A stretch of DNA of 64,000 bases from Betaproteobacteria bacterium Ga0077526 (lineage in GTDB: Bacteria; Pseudomonadota; Gammaproteobacteria; Burkholderiales; Ga0077523): positions 124,001-188,000 of the forward strand of contig LNDV01000025.1 of assembly GCA_001464765.1 (NCBI GenBank), written 5' to 3'. The position numbers were made by a program, and so were the translations under genes. The notes beneath the pieces were generated by a model, which was not told the origin of the DNA, ran no database searches, and saw only the letters and a list, made by a program, of their open reading frames with translations. Below are positions 8,106 to 16,094 of this stretch, piece by piece (the stretch's first letter is position 1; every line of letters begins with the position of its first letter).

Positions 8106-9026
8106 ATGCTCGACGTGCTGCGTCTCGACGGACTGCGCCGGTCGCGCCTGGACGAGAGCGCGCTGGGCATCCAGGGATTCGCTGTCGCGACCGCCTTCCA
8201 TGTGGGCGGCGCAACCGCGTTTCTTGTGGCGGCAATCATCGTGCTGGCTGTCGGCGCCTTCGCCTGGACCTACGCCTACCGTCGCCACCGCGCCGTCGCC
8301 GACACACCCACCTCCCGGGTGGCATCCGCACCGCAGGGCTTCGTCGAACTGTTCGGCACCGCCCGCCCCCACGACGGACGCTTCCTCGCGGGCAAGCTCA
8401 CCGGTTCCCGCTGTGTCTGGTTCCGGTTCACCGTGGAAGAGAAGACCAAGGACGGCTATCGCCGGATCGAAGGCGGCACCAGCGATGACACGTTCCTGCT
8501 GAAGGACGCCACCGGCGAGTGCGTCGTCGACGCCGACGGCGCCTGGGTGCTGCCCGCCCATCGCAAACGATGGGTCAACGCGCCTTACCGCTACACCGAG
8601 TGGTGGATCGCCGACGGCGATCCGCTTTACGCGCTCGGGGCGTTCTCCTCGGTCCATCCCTCCGACGGCGCCGCGATGGTTGCCGACGAGACGGCCGCGC
8701 TGCTCGCGCAGTGGAAGAAGGATCGTCCGGCACTGATCGCGCGTTTCGACGCCAACGGCGACGGGGAGGTGGATGTCAAGGAATGGGAAGCCGCGCGCGC
8801 CGCGGCCCGCGCGAGCGTACTGAAGTCTCATCGCGAGCGCGCCGGCCAGAGCGCGCTTCACGTCATGCGCGCACCCGGGGGCGACCGCCCTTTTCTGCTC
8901 AGCGCCCGGCCACCCGAGGATCTGGTGTCACACCTGCGCCGCTGGATGTGGGTTCACTTCGGCACGCTGAGTCTCGGATGCGGCGCCGCGATCCTGCTGC
9001 TCGCGGCACGCAACAGTTTCACTTAG
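8106..9026 (+). CDS. GIDE-domain membrane protein with an EF-hand
   Basis: 306 aa. A transmembrane helix near residues 35-57 is followed by a region (about 79-160) matching the GIDE/BAM domain first known from the mitochondrial ubiquitin ligase MULAN: VELFGTARP, CVWFRFTVEEK, GGTSDDTFLLKDATGECVV. A second helix ends the protein (about 282-302). No RING finger is present, so ligase activity should not be assumed. Residues 215-226 (DANGDGEVDVKE) form a complete EF-hand loop with D215, N217, D219, D223 and E226, which predicts calcium binding on the segment between the helices. It lies 14 bp after lemA and probably works with it at the inner membrane. Its stop overlaps the convergent ankyrin gene by 8 bp. 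Confidence 0.8.
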   Translation: MLDVLRLDGLRRSRLDESALGIQGFAVATAFHVGGATAFLVAAIIVLAVGAFAWTYAYRRHRAVADTPTSRVASAPQGFVELFGTARPHDGRFLAGKLTGSRCVWFRFTVEEKTKDGYRRIEGGTSDDTFLLKDATGECVVDADGAWVLPAHRKRWVNAPYRYTEWWIADGDPLYALGAFSSVHPSDGAAMVADETAALLAQWKKDRPALIARFDANGDGEVDVKEWEAARAAARASVLKSHRERAGQSALHVMRAPGGDRPFLLSARPPEDLVSHLRRWMWVHFGTLSLGCGAAILLLAARNSFT

Positions 9027-9711
9027 CCTGCCCGCTCTCCAGCAACGTCGCCACGGCGTCGTGATTCGCCTTGCGGGCGATGTCACCGGCGGTCATTCCA
9101 CGATCATCCCTGGCAGCCGGATCCGCGCCGCGCTCCAGCAGGGCGCGCACGGTATCCGCACTGCCGGCGCCCGCCGCCCACATGAGCGCCGTCAGTTCAT
9201 GCCGATAGCGGGACTGCGCGCTCACCCCGCGATCGAGCAGCAGTCGCACCACCTGTGTCCGCCCGGCACCGGCGGCGTAGACCATCGCGGTCTTGCCGAG
9301 CCGGTCTTCAGCCTCCGGCGAGGCGCCCGCCTCGAGAAGCACCCGGACGATCTCGGTGTGTCCCTCGAATGCCGCGGCCATCAGCGGCGTGGTGCGATCG
9401 AGCGCCGCCAGGCCGACATCGGACCCGCGCTCGATCAGCAGCTTCACGAGTTCGAGGTTTCCCTTCTTCGCGAACAGCATGAGCGGGGTCTCGCCGTTGC
9501 GGTTGCGGGAGTTCACCGCAGCACCCCGTCCGATGAGTGCGGCAGCGCGTTCGGCGTCCCCCCGTTTGGACACGGCAAGCAGTTGCGCATTGAGGTTGTA
9601 CGCGGAGGCGTCGAAGTCCGGCGCACCCATGTTCTGGGCGTACGCGGGGCCTGTCGCAACCATCAGGAAGGCGAGCACCGCGAGGACATGTACGCGAACG
9701 CATATGTTCAT
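9019..9711 (-). CDS. exported ankyrin-repeat protein
   Basis: 230 aa from the ATG at 9711, chosen because it opens directly into a signal peptide (MNICVRVHVLAVLAFLMVAT, cleavage after AYA near residue 25). The mature part is five to six ankyrin repeats (about 41-70, 74-103, 107-136, 140-169, 173-202 and a partial last one), each with the TPLM or TALMWAA core and a G-(A/D)-D turn. Ankyrin repeats are protein-binding scaffolds; bacterial periplasmic ones often sit beside redox or peroxide-stress enzymes. Its 3' end overlaps the GIDE gene convergently by 8 bp. An alternative upstream ATG at 9765 would bury the signal peptide. Confidence 0.88.
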   Translation of the reverse strand: MNICVRVHVLAVLAFLMVATGPAYAQNMGAPDFDASAYNLNAQLLAVSKRGDAERAAALIGRGAAVNSRNRNGETPLMLFAKKGNLELVKLLIERGSDVGLAALDRTTPLMAAAFEGHTEIVRVLLEAGASPEAEDRLGKTAMVYAAGAGRTQVVRLLLDRGVSAQSRYRHELTALMWAAGAGSADTVRALLERGADPAARDDRGMTAGDIARKANHDAVATLLESGQAK

Positions 9712-9817
9712 GATTTCATAAGAAGAGATCGAAGGAGTCGGGATTGTATGCCGGTGACGGGTCATCTATAGTCCTGGCCACCGCGGAGAATAAGTCTCGA
9801 GGAGGAGTAAGAAAGTT

Positions 9818-9845
9818 TCCCGGGTTCGGCCCCCGGGGATCTTTT
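9818..9845 (+). promoter_or_regulatory. leader hairpin followed by T-run before the alcohol dehydrogenase
   Basis: CCCGGG (9819-9824) and CCCGGG (9832-9837) form a GC-only stem with a 7-nt loop, and TCTTTT (9840-9845) follows. This has the shape of a weak intrinsic terminator in the untranslated leader about 40 bp before the ATG. It could attenuate transcription of the quinoprotein gene or end a short upstream RNA. Functional assignment is inference. Confidence 0.35.
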
Positions 9846-9887
9846 CGGTGTTCTGCGCGCGACTACATCCCAAAGCTAGGAGGAACA

Positions 9888-11612
9888 ATGAAACACAACC
9901 CGCTGAAGCAGATTGCGTTGTCCGTAATGCTCATGGCCGGCGCCACCACATCGGTGTGCGCCGACGAGATCCAGGGCCAGTCCACGACCACCGGTCGTCC
10001 CATGTCGAGCAACCTGGTTCCCATCAGCCAGGACATGCTGAACGCCTCCGCCGCCGACAAGAAGCACTGGCTCCACCCCAACGGCAATTACGCGCAGACC
10101 CGCTTCTACCCCGCCGACCAGATCAACACCGGGAACGTCGGCAAGCTTAAGCCCGCATTCGTGTTCCAGACCGCGGTGCTCGAGTCGATGGAAACCGCGC
10201 CCCTCGTCATCAACGGCGTGATGTTCCTGACGACCTCCTACAACCACGTGTACGCGATCGACGCGGTCACGGGTCAGGAGTTCTGGCACTACAAGCACAA
10301 GATGGGACCCATCACCACCTACTGCTGCGGCCCGAACAACCGCGGTGTGGCGGCCTACGGCGATCTGCTCTTCATGGGCACGCTGGATGCCAAGCTGGTG
10401 GCGCTCGATGCCAAGACCGGCAAGCTGGTGTGGGAGACGGAAATCGCCGATCCCGAGAAGGGCTACAGCGAGACCATGGCACCCACCGTGATCGACGGCA
10501 AGGTGCTCATCGGCACCAACGGTGGCGAGTACGGCATCCGCGGCTTCGTGAAGGCCTTCGACGCCAAGACGGGCAACTTGCTGTGGACGTTCAACACCAT
10601 TCCCGAGAAGGGCCACGAAGGCGTGTGGGCCACCCACGACGCCACGGGTCGTGACATGCTCCGCAACATCGCGGCCGAGAAGGAAGCCCTCGCGAAGAAC
10701 GGCGGCGGTTTCTTCGAGACCCTCGGCGGCGGCGTGTGGATGACGCCTGCGGTCGACGTTGCCACGCGCACCGTCTACTTCGTCGTCGGCAACCCCTCTC
10801 CCGACCTGTACGGCGACATCCGCCCGGGCGACAACCTCTACACCGACTCCATCGTCGCGGTCGACCTGGATTCCGGCGCGTACAAGGCGCACTTCCAGTA
10901 CATCGCGCACGACGTGTGGGACCTCGACGCCGTCTCCCCGCCCATCATCACGGAAGCCAAGGGCAAGGACGGCAAGGTCCAGAAGGTCGTGATCCATGGC
11001 GGCAAGACCGGCCACGTGTATGTGCACGATCCCAAGACCCTCGAGCTCATCCGCTTCTCCGAAGCGATGATCCCCCAGGAGAACATGTGGGTCCTGCCCA
11101 CGGCTGACGGCAAGCGCATGCTGCCCGGCGCCAACGGCGGCGTGGAGTGGAACCCGCTCGCGGTCAACCCGAAGCTCCGCATGAGCTACGCGGCCAACCT
11201 GCACCAGCCGATGACCTACCACGTGGAAGCGTCCGACTATCCGGGCGGCAAGCTGTGGCTGGGCGGCGCGTTCAAGGTGATCCCCAACGAGAAGCAGTGG
11301 GGCCGCCTCTCCGCCGTCAACCTGGACACCGGCAAGGTGGCCTGGAAGGCCGACACCGACCAGCCTCTGATGGGCGGTGTGCTCGCCACGGCCGGCAACC
11401 TGGTGTTCACCGGCGAAGGCAACGGCATGTTCAACGGTTACGATGCCCGTACCGGCAAGAAGCTCTGGTCGTTCAACTGCGGCGCCGGCGTCAATGCCCC
11501 GCCCGTGTCCTACACCGTCAACGGCAAGCAGTACATCGCCGTTGCCGCGGGTGGGAACACGCAGCTGGACTTCAAGCGCGGCAACAGCGTGTTCGTGTTC
11601 GCACTGCCCTGA
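9888..11612 (+). CDS. periplasmic PQQ-dependent alcohol dehydrogenase, predicted lanthanide type
   Basis: 574 aa quinoprotein oxidising a primary alcohol in the periplasm. The ATG at 9888 follows a strong AGGAGGA site and opens a signal peptide (cleavage after CA near residue 25). The fold is an eight-bladed propeller of W-motifs. Vicinal cysteines C146-C147 form the disulfide ring seen in methanol/ethanol quinoproteins. The region around the catalytic Asp reads [10 protein letters not shown]345 is the expected catalytic base and D347 is the extra Asp that in XoxF, PedH and ExaF coordinates a lanthanide, where calcium-dependent MxaF has Ala. A dihaem cytochrome lies 78 bp downstream as the likely electron acceptor. 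No pqq synthesis genes and no mxaG/xoxG-xoxJ pair are seen here. The true substrate (methanol, ethanol or another alcohol) is undetermined. Confidence 0.9.
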   Translation: MKHNPLKQIALSVMLMAGATTSVCADEIQGQSTTTGRPMSSNLVPISQDMLNASAADKKHWLHPNGNYAQTRFYPADQINTGNVGKLKPAFVFQTAVLESMETAPLVINGVMFLTTSYNHVYAIDAVTGQEFWHYKHKMGPITTYCCGPNNRGVAAYGDLLFMGTLDAKLVALDAKTGKLVWETEIADPEKGYSETMAPTVIDGKVLIGTNGGEYGIRGFVKAFDAKTGNLLWTFNTIPEKGHEGVWATHDATGRDMLRNIAAEKEALAKNGGGFFETLGGGVWMTPAVDVATRTVYFVVGNPSPDLYGDIRPGDNLYTDSIVAVDLDSGAYKAHFQYIAHDVWDLDAVSPPIITEAKGKDGKVQKVVIHGGKTGHVYVHDPKTLELIRFSEAMIPQENMWVLPTADGKRMLPGANGGVEWNPLAVNPKLRMSYAANLHQPMTYHVEASDYPGGKLWLGGAFKVIPNEKQWGRLSAVNLDTGKVAWKADTDQPLMGGVLATAGNLVFTGEGNGMFNGYDARTGKKLWSFNCGAGVNAPPVSYTVNGKQYIAVAAGGNTQLDFKRGNSVFVFALP

Positions 11613-11642
11613 GAACCTGACTGACCGTTCCCAGGTCTGACG

Positions 11643-11668
11643 AAAGGCCGCCTTCGGGCGGCCTTTCT
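11643..11668 (+). terminator. strong intrinsic terminator between dehydrogenase and cytochrome genes
   Basis: Perfect 10-bp stem AAAGGCCGCC / GGCGGCCTTT (11643-11652 and 11657-11666) closed by the stable TTCG tetraloop, with CTTTC following. It lies 30 bp after the dehydrogenase stop. Symmetric A/T flanks mean it could act in both directions. It would lower or uncouple expression of the downstream cytochrome. Confidence 0.85.
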
Positions 11669-11690
11669 CGCATCAGAAGGAAGCCACCCG

Positions 11691-12269
11691 ATGTCCATTC
11701 GTTCGATCCTCACCACCGTTCTCACCGCGATCGCGCTCGTCCCGCTCGCCGCCACCGCGGCGCCGGAAGACGGCAAGGCCAAGGCTGCCCCGTGCGGCGC
11801 GTGTCACGGCGAAGACGGCAACTCCGCCACCGGCGATTTCCCCATCCTGGCCGGGCAGACCGCGCGCTACCTGTACCTCCAGCTCAAGGACTACAAGGAA
11901 GGCCGCCGCAAGAACCCCATCATGCAACCCATGGCTGCGAACCTCAGCAAGCAGGACATGTGGGATCTCGCCAACTACTTCGCCGCACAGAAACAGAAGC
12001 CCAACGGCTTCAAGGCCAACGCGGAGAAGGTCGTCCGCGGCAAGAAGGTCGCCGACGATGCGCTGTGTCCGATGTGCCATCTCGGCGGGTTCTCGGGCCA
12101 GAACGAAGTCCCGCGTGTGGCCGGTCAGCACCAGGCGTACATCCAGCGTCAGCTGCTCGCCTTCAAGACGAAGGAGCGCACCAACTATCCGGACATGAAC
12201 TCCTACATCCGGTCGATTCCCGAGGAAGACATCGAGGCGCTGTCGCACTACATCGCCAACCTCAACTGA
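11691..12269 (+). CDS. dihaem cytochrome c, c4-like
   Basis: 192 aa periplasmic electron carrier. A signal peptide (cleavage after ATA near residue 23) is followed by two class I cytochrome c units, with haem sites CGACH (C35-H39) and CPMCH (C126-H130). Candidate axial methionines are M79/M82 (NPIMQPMA) and the Met of YPDMNSY. Length and the GDFPILAGQ / VPRVAGQHQAYI repeats are typical of the c4 family. Its place after the quinoprotein suggests that it takes electrons from PQQ and passes them to a terminal oxidase. The start ATG has an AAGGA ribosome site. The intervening terminator implies partial read-through or a separate promoter. Confidence 0.92.
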   Translation: MSIRSILTTVLTAIALVPLAATAAPEDGKAKAAPCGACHGEDGNSATGDFPILAGQTARYLYLQLKDYKEGRRKNPIMQPMAANLSKQDMWDLANYFAAQKQKPNGFKANAEKVVRGKKVADDALCPMCHLGGFSGQNEVPRVAGQHQAYIQRQLLAFKTKERTNYPDMNSYIRSIPEEDIEALSHYIANLN

Positions 12270-12281
12270 GTCCGCCGCGCC

Positions 12282-13142
12282 ATGAGCCCCCAGCCCTCCC
12301 CCGTCAGCCGTACCGTTTCCTGTCTGGGCCCGCGGGGCTTCCATCGCATGCGCTACCTCGAGTGGGGCGCACCAGACAATCCGCGGGTCGTGGTGTGCGT
12401 CCACGGCCTCACCCGTAACGCCCACGATTTCGACGAACTCGCGCAACGCCTCTCGAGGCGCTATCGCGTGCTGTGTCCGGACGTCGTGGGACGCGGCGGC
12501 AGTGATTGGCTCGCCGACAAGGCGGAGTACGGCTATCCGCGATACCTCGCCGACCTGGCGACGCTCATCGCGCGTTCCGGCGCCGAAAGCGTGGACTGGG
12601 TGGGTACGTCGATGGGCGGCCTGATCGGCATGCTGCTCGCCGCCACGCCTTCCGCCCCCATCGGGCGTCTCGTGATCAACGACGTCGGGCCCTTCCTCCC
12701 GAAAGCTGCGCTCGAACGCATCGCCTCGTATGTCGGCCAGGATCCCCGCTTCGACGGCCTCAACCAGGTGGAGGCCTATCTCCGCCGTGTACACGCGCCC
12801 TTCGGCCCGCTCACCGACGCGCAGTGGCAGGCCATGGCCGTTCACGGCTCGCGCCGGTCGGACGACGGACGACTCGCGCTCGGGTACGACCCCGGCATCG
12901 CGGAGCCCTTCCGGGGCGGCGTGAACGACGTCGATCTCTGGGCCGTGTGGGGACTCCTCCGCTGCAACGTCCTGGTCGTCCGTGGCGTCGAGTCGGACCT
13001 CCTGTCTGCAGAAACTGCCGCGCAGATGGTTGCCCGTGGGCCGGCCGGTACGCAGCTCGTGGAGTTCGCCGGCATCGGCCACGCGCCCGCGTTCATGAGT
13101 GACGATCAGATCGGCGCCGTGGAGACATTCCTCGCGGACTGA
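12282..13142 (+). CDS. alpha/beta hydrolase
   Basis: 286 aa cytosolic hydrolase of the alpha/beta fold. The oxyanion motif HGLTRN is near residues 41-46, the nucleophile elbow GTSMGG places Ser110, the acid is probably the Asp of VESDLL near residue 245, and the His of GIGHAP near residue 271 completes the triad. It starts 12 bp after the cytochrome stop, so it is likely co-transcribed with it. The family includes esterases, C-C bond hydrolases and lactonases. Nothing in the sequence fixes the substrate. Confidence 0.85.
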   Translation: MSPQPSPVSRTVSCLGPRGFHRMRYLEWGAPDNPRVVVCVHGLTRNAHDFDELAQRLSRRYRVLCPDVVGRGGSDWLADKAEYGYPRYLADLATLIARSGAESVDWVGTSMGGLIGMLLAATPSAPIGRLVINDVGPFLPKAALERIASYVGQDPRFDGLNQVEAYLRRVHAPFGPLTDAQWQAMAVHGSRRSDDGRLALGYDPGIAEPFRGGVNDVDLWAVWGLLRCNVLVVRGVESDLLSAETAAQMVARGPAGTQLVEFAGIGHAPAFMSDDQIGAVETFLAD

Positions 13143-13208
13143 GGAATCCCCGGGCTTTTCAACGGCGCACGCAGGCGGTCTAATGCACGCTTTCTACCGG
13201 AGAGCGTC

Positions 13209-13877
13209 ATGGCCCTGCGAGATTTCGAACGTCCCGATCCCCAGCTCGTCGAGCAGTACCGTACCGTCGCGAAGTGCTACAGCGCATCCTGCGTCTTCGC
13301 CGACGTCCAGAAGCGCGGCGGCGTCATGCACACCGGCATCAAGCCGATCTTCCGCGCGAAGGCAGTCGGCCCTGCCCTCACCGTGCGCCTTTCCCCTGGC
13401 GACCTGCAGGACCCCCTCGCGGCGCTGCACGTGGCCAAGCCGGGTGACGTGGTCGTGATCGATGCCGGCGGCGAGACCGAGACGTCCGTCTTCGGCGGCC
13501 TCATGGGCAGCCTGTTCCAGAACTGTGGCGTCCAGGGCGCCATCATCGACGGCGCCTGCCGCGACACCGACGAACTGCGTGACCTCGGCTTCGTGGTGTT
13601 TTCCCGAGCCGTCACCGCACGCGGCACCCACACCATGTTCTCCGGCCGCAAGGACGACGTGTTTCTCAACGAGCCCGTCCAATGCGGCGGCATCGTGGTC
13701 TCCCCCGGGGACATGATCATCGCCGACGAGATCGGCATCACCGTCGTGCCGAAGGCCGATCTGGTGCCGGTGCTTGCGGCTGCCAAGGAGCAGGCGGAAC
13801 GCGAGGAAGCCACGCGCCAGCGCATCAAGCAGGGCCGCACGTTCGAGCAGCTGCTCGAAGAGTTCGGCAGGATCTGA
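13209..13877 (+). CDS. RraA-like / 4-hydroxy-4-methyl-2-oxoglutarate aldolase family protein
   Basis: 222 aa. It has the RraA/HMG-aldolase fold: GGLMG (97-101) and the metal/substrate motif G-x-CRD with R118 and D119 in IIDGACRDTDEL, then GDMIIADEIGITVVP. In this family some members are divalent-metal aldolases or oxaloacetate decarboxylases; others (E. coli RraA) only modulate RNase E. The retained Arg-Asp pair and the neighbourhood (sugar-acid genes dgoK and dgoA begin 7 bp later) favour a 2-oxo-acid lyase role over RNase regulation, but that is inference. The ATG has a GGAGAG ribosome site. Confidence 0.8.
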   Translation: MALRDFERPDPQLVEQYRTVAKCYSASCVFADVQKRGGVMHTGIKPIFRAKAVGPALTVRLSPGDLQDPLAALHVAKPGDVVVIDAGGETETSVFGGLMGSLFQNCGVQGAIIDGACRDTDELRDLGFVVFSRAVTARGTHTMFSGRKDDVFLNEPVQCGGIVVSPGDMIIADEIGITVVPKADLVPVLAAAKEQAEREEATRQRIKQGRTFEQLLEEFGRI

Positions 13878-13884
13878 GTCCCCG

Positions 13885-14769
13885 ATGATCGCAGTCGACT
13901 GGGGCACGAGTTCGTTCCGGGCCTATCGCCTGGACGCCGCCGGGAAGGTGCTGGAACGGCGTGAAGCCGCGGCCGGCATCCTCACCGTGCGGGACGGCGC
14001 CTTCGGGGCGACGTTGCTTGCCCAGATCGGGGATTGGCTCGGCGCGGGGGAATCGTCGGTCGTGATGAGCGGGATGATCGGCAGCCGCCAGGGCTGGAAG
14101 GAGGCGCCGTACGCCTTCACACCCGCGGGCGTGGACGAGATTACGAAGGCGATGATCACCGTCTCGTTCGAGGGTCAGGCCGAAGTGCGCATCGCACCGG
14201 GTGTCATGCATCGCACCGCAGATGGGTTCCACGACGTGATGCGCGGCGAGGAGACGCAGATCCTCGGCGCGCTCGACACCCTCGGCGCAGGTAATCATCG
14301 CGTCTGTCTGCCCGGCACACACAGCAAGTGGGCGATGGTGCAGTCGGGCCGCATCACAGCATTCCGCACGCACATGACCGGGGAAGTGTTCGCGCTCCTG
14401 CGCTCGCAGAGCATCCTTGCGCGCACCATCGATCCGGATGCCGCGTTCGACGAGGACGCCTTCCGCACCGGCGTCATGCGCTCGCGGGAAGGCTCCGGCC
14501 TGCTGCACCATCTGTTCGAAGTGCGCTCGCAGTACCTGGCCGATGCGCTGACCCAGTCCGCTTCGGGTGACTATCTTTCCGGCGTGCTGATCGGCCACGA
14601 GCTGCGTGCCGAAGCGCCCGACTCGCTCGTGAATCTGCTGGGGTCCTCCGCGCTGTCCGACCGCTACGCCACCGCCTGCGATGCGCTCGGGCTGCCATCG
14701 CGAAGACTGGATCCCGATGCCGTGGTTGCGGGGTTGCATCGCCTTGCCTCTCTCGGGAGCACGCCATGA
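13885..14769 (+). CDS. dgoK: 2-dehydro-3-deoxygalactonokinase
   Basis: 294 aa. It phosphorylates 2-keto-3-deoxy-D-galactonate in the De Ley-Doudoroff route. The N-terminus MIAVDWGTSSFRAYRL is the phosphate-1 loop of this sugar kinase family, GEETQILGAL and LPGTHSKWA are diagnostic DgoK motifs, and the length is normal. The start at 13885 lies 7 bp after the RraA-like stop. The gene overlaps the aldolase gene by ATGA, so kinase and aldolase are translated together. No galactonate dehydratase (dgoD) or transporter is nearby, so the upstream substrate may be another sugar acid. Confidence 0.9.
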   Translation: MIAVDWGTSSFRAYRLDAAGKVLERREAAAGILTVRDGAFGATLLAQIGDWLGAGESSVVMSGMIGSRQGWKEAPYAFTPAGVDEITKAMITVSFEGQAEVRIAPGVMHRTADGFHDVMRGEETQILGALDTLGAGNHRVCLPGTHSKWAMVQSGRITAFRTHMTGEVFALLRSQSILARTIDPDAAFDEDAFRTGVMRSREGSGLLHHLFEVRSQYLADALTQSASGDYLSGVLIGHELRAEAPDSLVNLLGSSALSDRYATACDALGLPSRRLDPDAVVAGLHRLASLGSTP

Positions 14770-15407
14770 CCATGACCCCCAAGCGCTTCGCTGACTGGCT
14801 GGCGCCGTATCCGCTCGTCGCCATTCTCCGGGGCGTGCGGCCCGCCGAAGTTGTCGACATCGCGGTTGCACTCGCGGACGCGGGGTTTCGCATCATCGAA
14901 GTGCCGCTGAACTCGCCCGACCCGCTGGCCAGCATCGCGCTCCTGACGGGGCGCTTCGGGGACTCGCTGCTGATCGGCGCAGGTACCGTGCTGACGCCCG
15001 CGCAGGTCACTCAGGTGGCGGATGCCGGCGGCCGACTGATCGTGATGCCCCATGGCGATACCGCTGTGATCCGCGCCGCCAAGGAGGCTGGATTGCTCGC
15101 CGTACCGGGGTTTGCCACGCCGACCGAAGCCTTCGCGGCGCTCGGCGCGGGGGCCGATGCGCTGAAGCTGTTTCCTGCTGAGGGAGTGCCGCCGACCGCG
15201 CTCAAGTCGATGCGCGCGGTATTGCCGAAGGACGTGCCGATCCTGCCGGTAGGGTCCATCTCGCCCACGAACATGGGGCCCTGGTGGGCCGCCGGCGCGG
15301 ACGGCTTCGGACTCGGATCTGCGCTTTACCGCGCTGGTGCCAATGCCGCGAGTGTCGCGGCGAACGCGCGCAGCTTCGTGGAGAATCTCCGACTGCTGTC
15401 CCGCTGA
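14766..15407 (+). CDS. dgoA: 2-dehydro-3-deoxy-6-phosphogalactonate aldolase
   Basis: 213 aa class I aldolase cleaving KDPGal to pyruvate and glyceraldehyde 3-phosphate. It belongs to the KDPG aldolase family, with E45 (IIEVPLNS), PGFATPTE and the Schiff-base Lys134 in KLFPAEG. Coupling to dgoK makes KDPGal more likely than KDPG as substrate. It starts inside the dgoK stop (ATGA). It closes the rraA-like/dgoK/dgoA operon; no clear terminator follows in the 120 bp before the next, opposing gene. Confidence 0.9.
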   Translation: MTMTPKRFADWLAPYPLVAILRGVRPAEVVDIAVALADAGFRIIEVPLNSPDPLASIALLTGRFGDSLLIGAGTVLTPAQVTQVADAGGRLIVMPHGDTAVIRAAKEAGLLAVPGFATPTEAFAALGAGADALKLFPAEGVPPTALKSMRAVLPKDVPILPVGSISPTNMGPWWAAGADGFGLGSALYRAGANAASVAANARSFVENLRLLSR

Positions 15408-15530
15408 GCGGGTACGCGCGCAGCCTATCGACAAGCTTCAGACGACGGCGACCGGGGGGGCGACGCCCGCGGTTGACGATTTGCTGGGAGCGCCGGTTGG
15501 ACGAAGCGCCTCGTTCAGCAACGTATCAGG

Positions 15531-15992
15531 CTACTTTCCATGTAGGCGGAGCCATTTGTGCGGTCGAGAACCATAGTTCGACGATCCGCTGCCAACGTAC
15601 GCGACAAAGAGAGCTGTACTCTGCTGCATCGGCTCGAGATGCGGAACGCGAAACCGATACCGTTCGTCCCCTTCCAGCAAGACTTCCAATTCGCCCCAAA
15701 CACCTTGCGCGCTCCGATTCCTGGCCGTGACTATCAGGTACTGACCCTCTTGGAGCGAATGTGTCGCGAGAGGGGGTGTCGCTAGATTGGCCGCGAGGGC
15801 CTGCTGAACACCAGAGAGGCCCACCAGCTGCGCGTCAATGCTGATCTCTTTAGCCAGTGTTTCGTTGACGGGGACAATCGATAGACTGCCATCGCACCCG
15901 GCCAGCATTAGTGCCACGACGGACACGACTACAGTGTGTGGTCGGGCCTGTCCACTTCGGCAGAAGGTAGGGATGATTCCAGTCAGAATCAC
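15531..15992 (-). CDS. orphan lipoprotein
   Basis: 153 aa. A hydrophobic segment TVVVSVVALMLAGC ends in a lipobox (LAGC, Cys at about residue 33), so the mature protein should be lipid-anchored. The mature part is about 120 residues, beta-rich, with no family I recognise. The start is a GTG at 15992 with no strong ribosome site; an internal start nearer the hydrophobic core is possible, because the predicted n-region is unusually long. Base use is less GC-rich than in its neighbours, as in the adjacent gene at 16095. Both may be recently acquired. Confidence 0.6.
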   Translation of the reverse strand: MILTGIIPTFCRSGQARPHTVVVSVVALMLAGCDGSLSIVPVNETLAKEISIDAQLVGLSGVQQALAANLATPPLATHSLQEGQYLIVTARNRSAQGVWGELEVLLEGDERYRFRVPHLEPMQQSTALFVAYVGSGSSNYGSRPHKWLRLHGK

Positions 15993-16094
15993 AGCGCAGT
16001 CCGATCGACCCGACGTGACAGCTGTGCGTAGGGACGCCGCAGCGGGAAAGTCCGCACGAGCTCTGGGCTGGGCGCGACGGCCCTGCCCTTCCTT

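Noticed and set aside
8106..9026. Ubiquitin-ligase activity for the GIDE protein
   Set aside because: No RING cysteine/histidine pattern; only the GIDE domain is present.
9888..11612. Calling the quinoprotein a calcium methanol dehydrogenase (mxaF)
   Set aside because: The Asp-Leu-Asp motif and absence of mxaG/mxaI argue against it.
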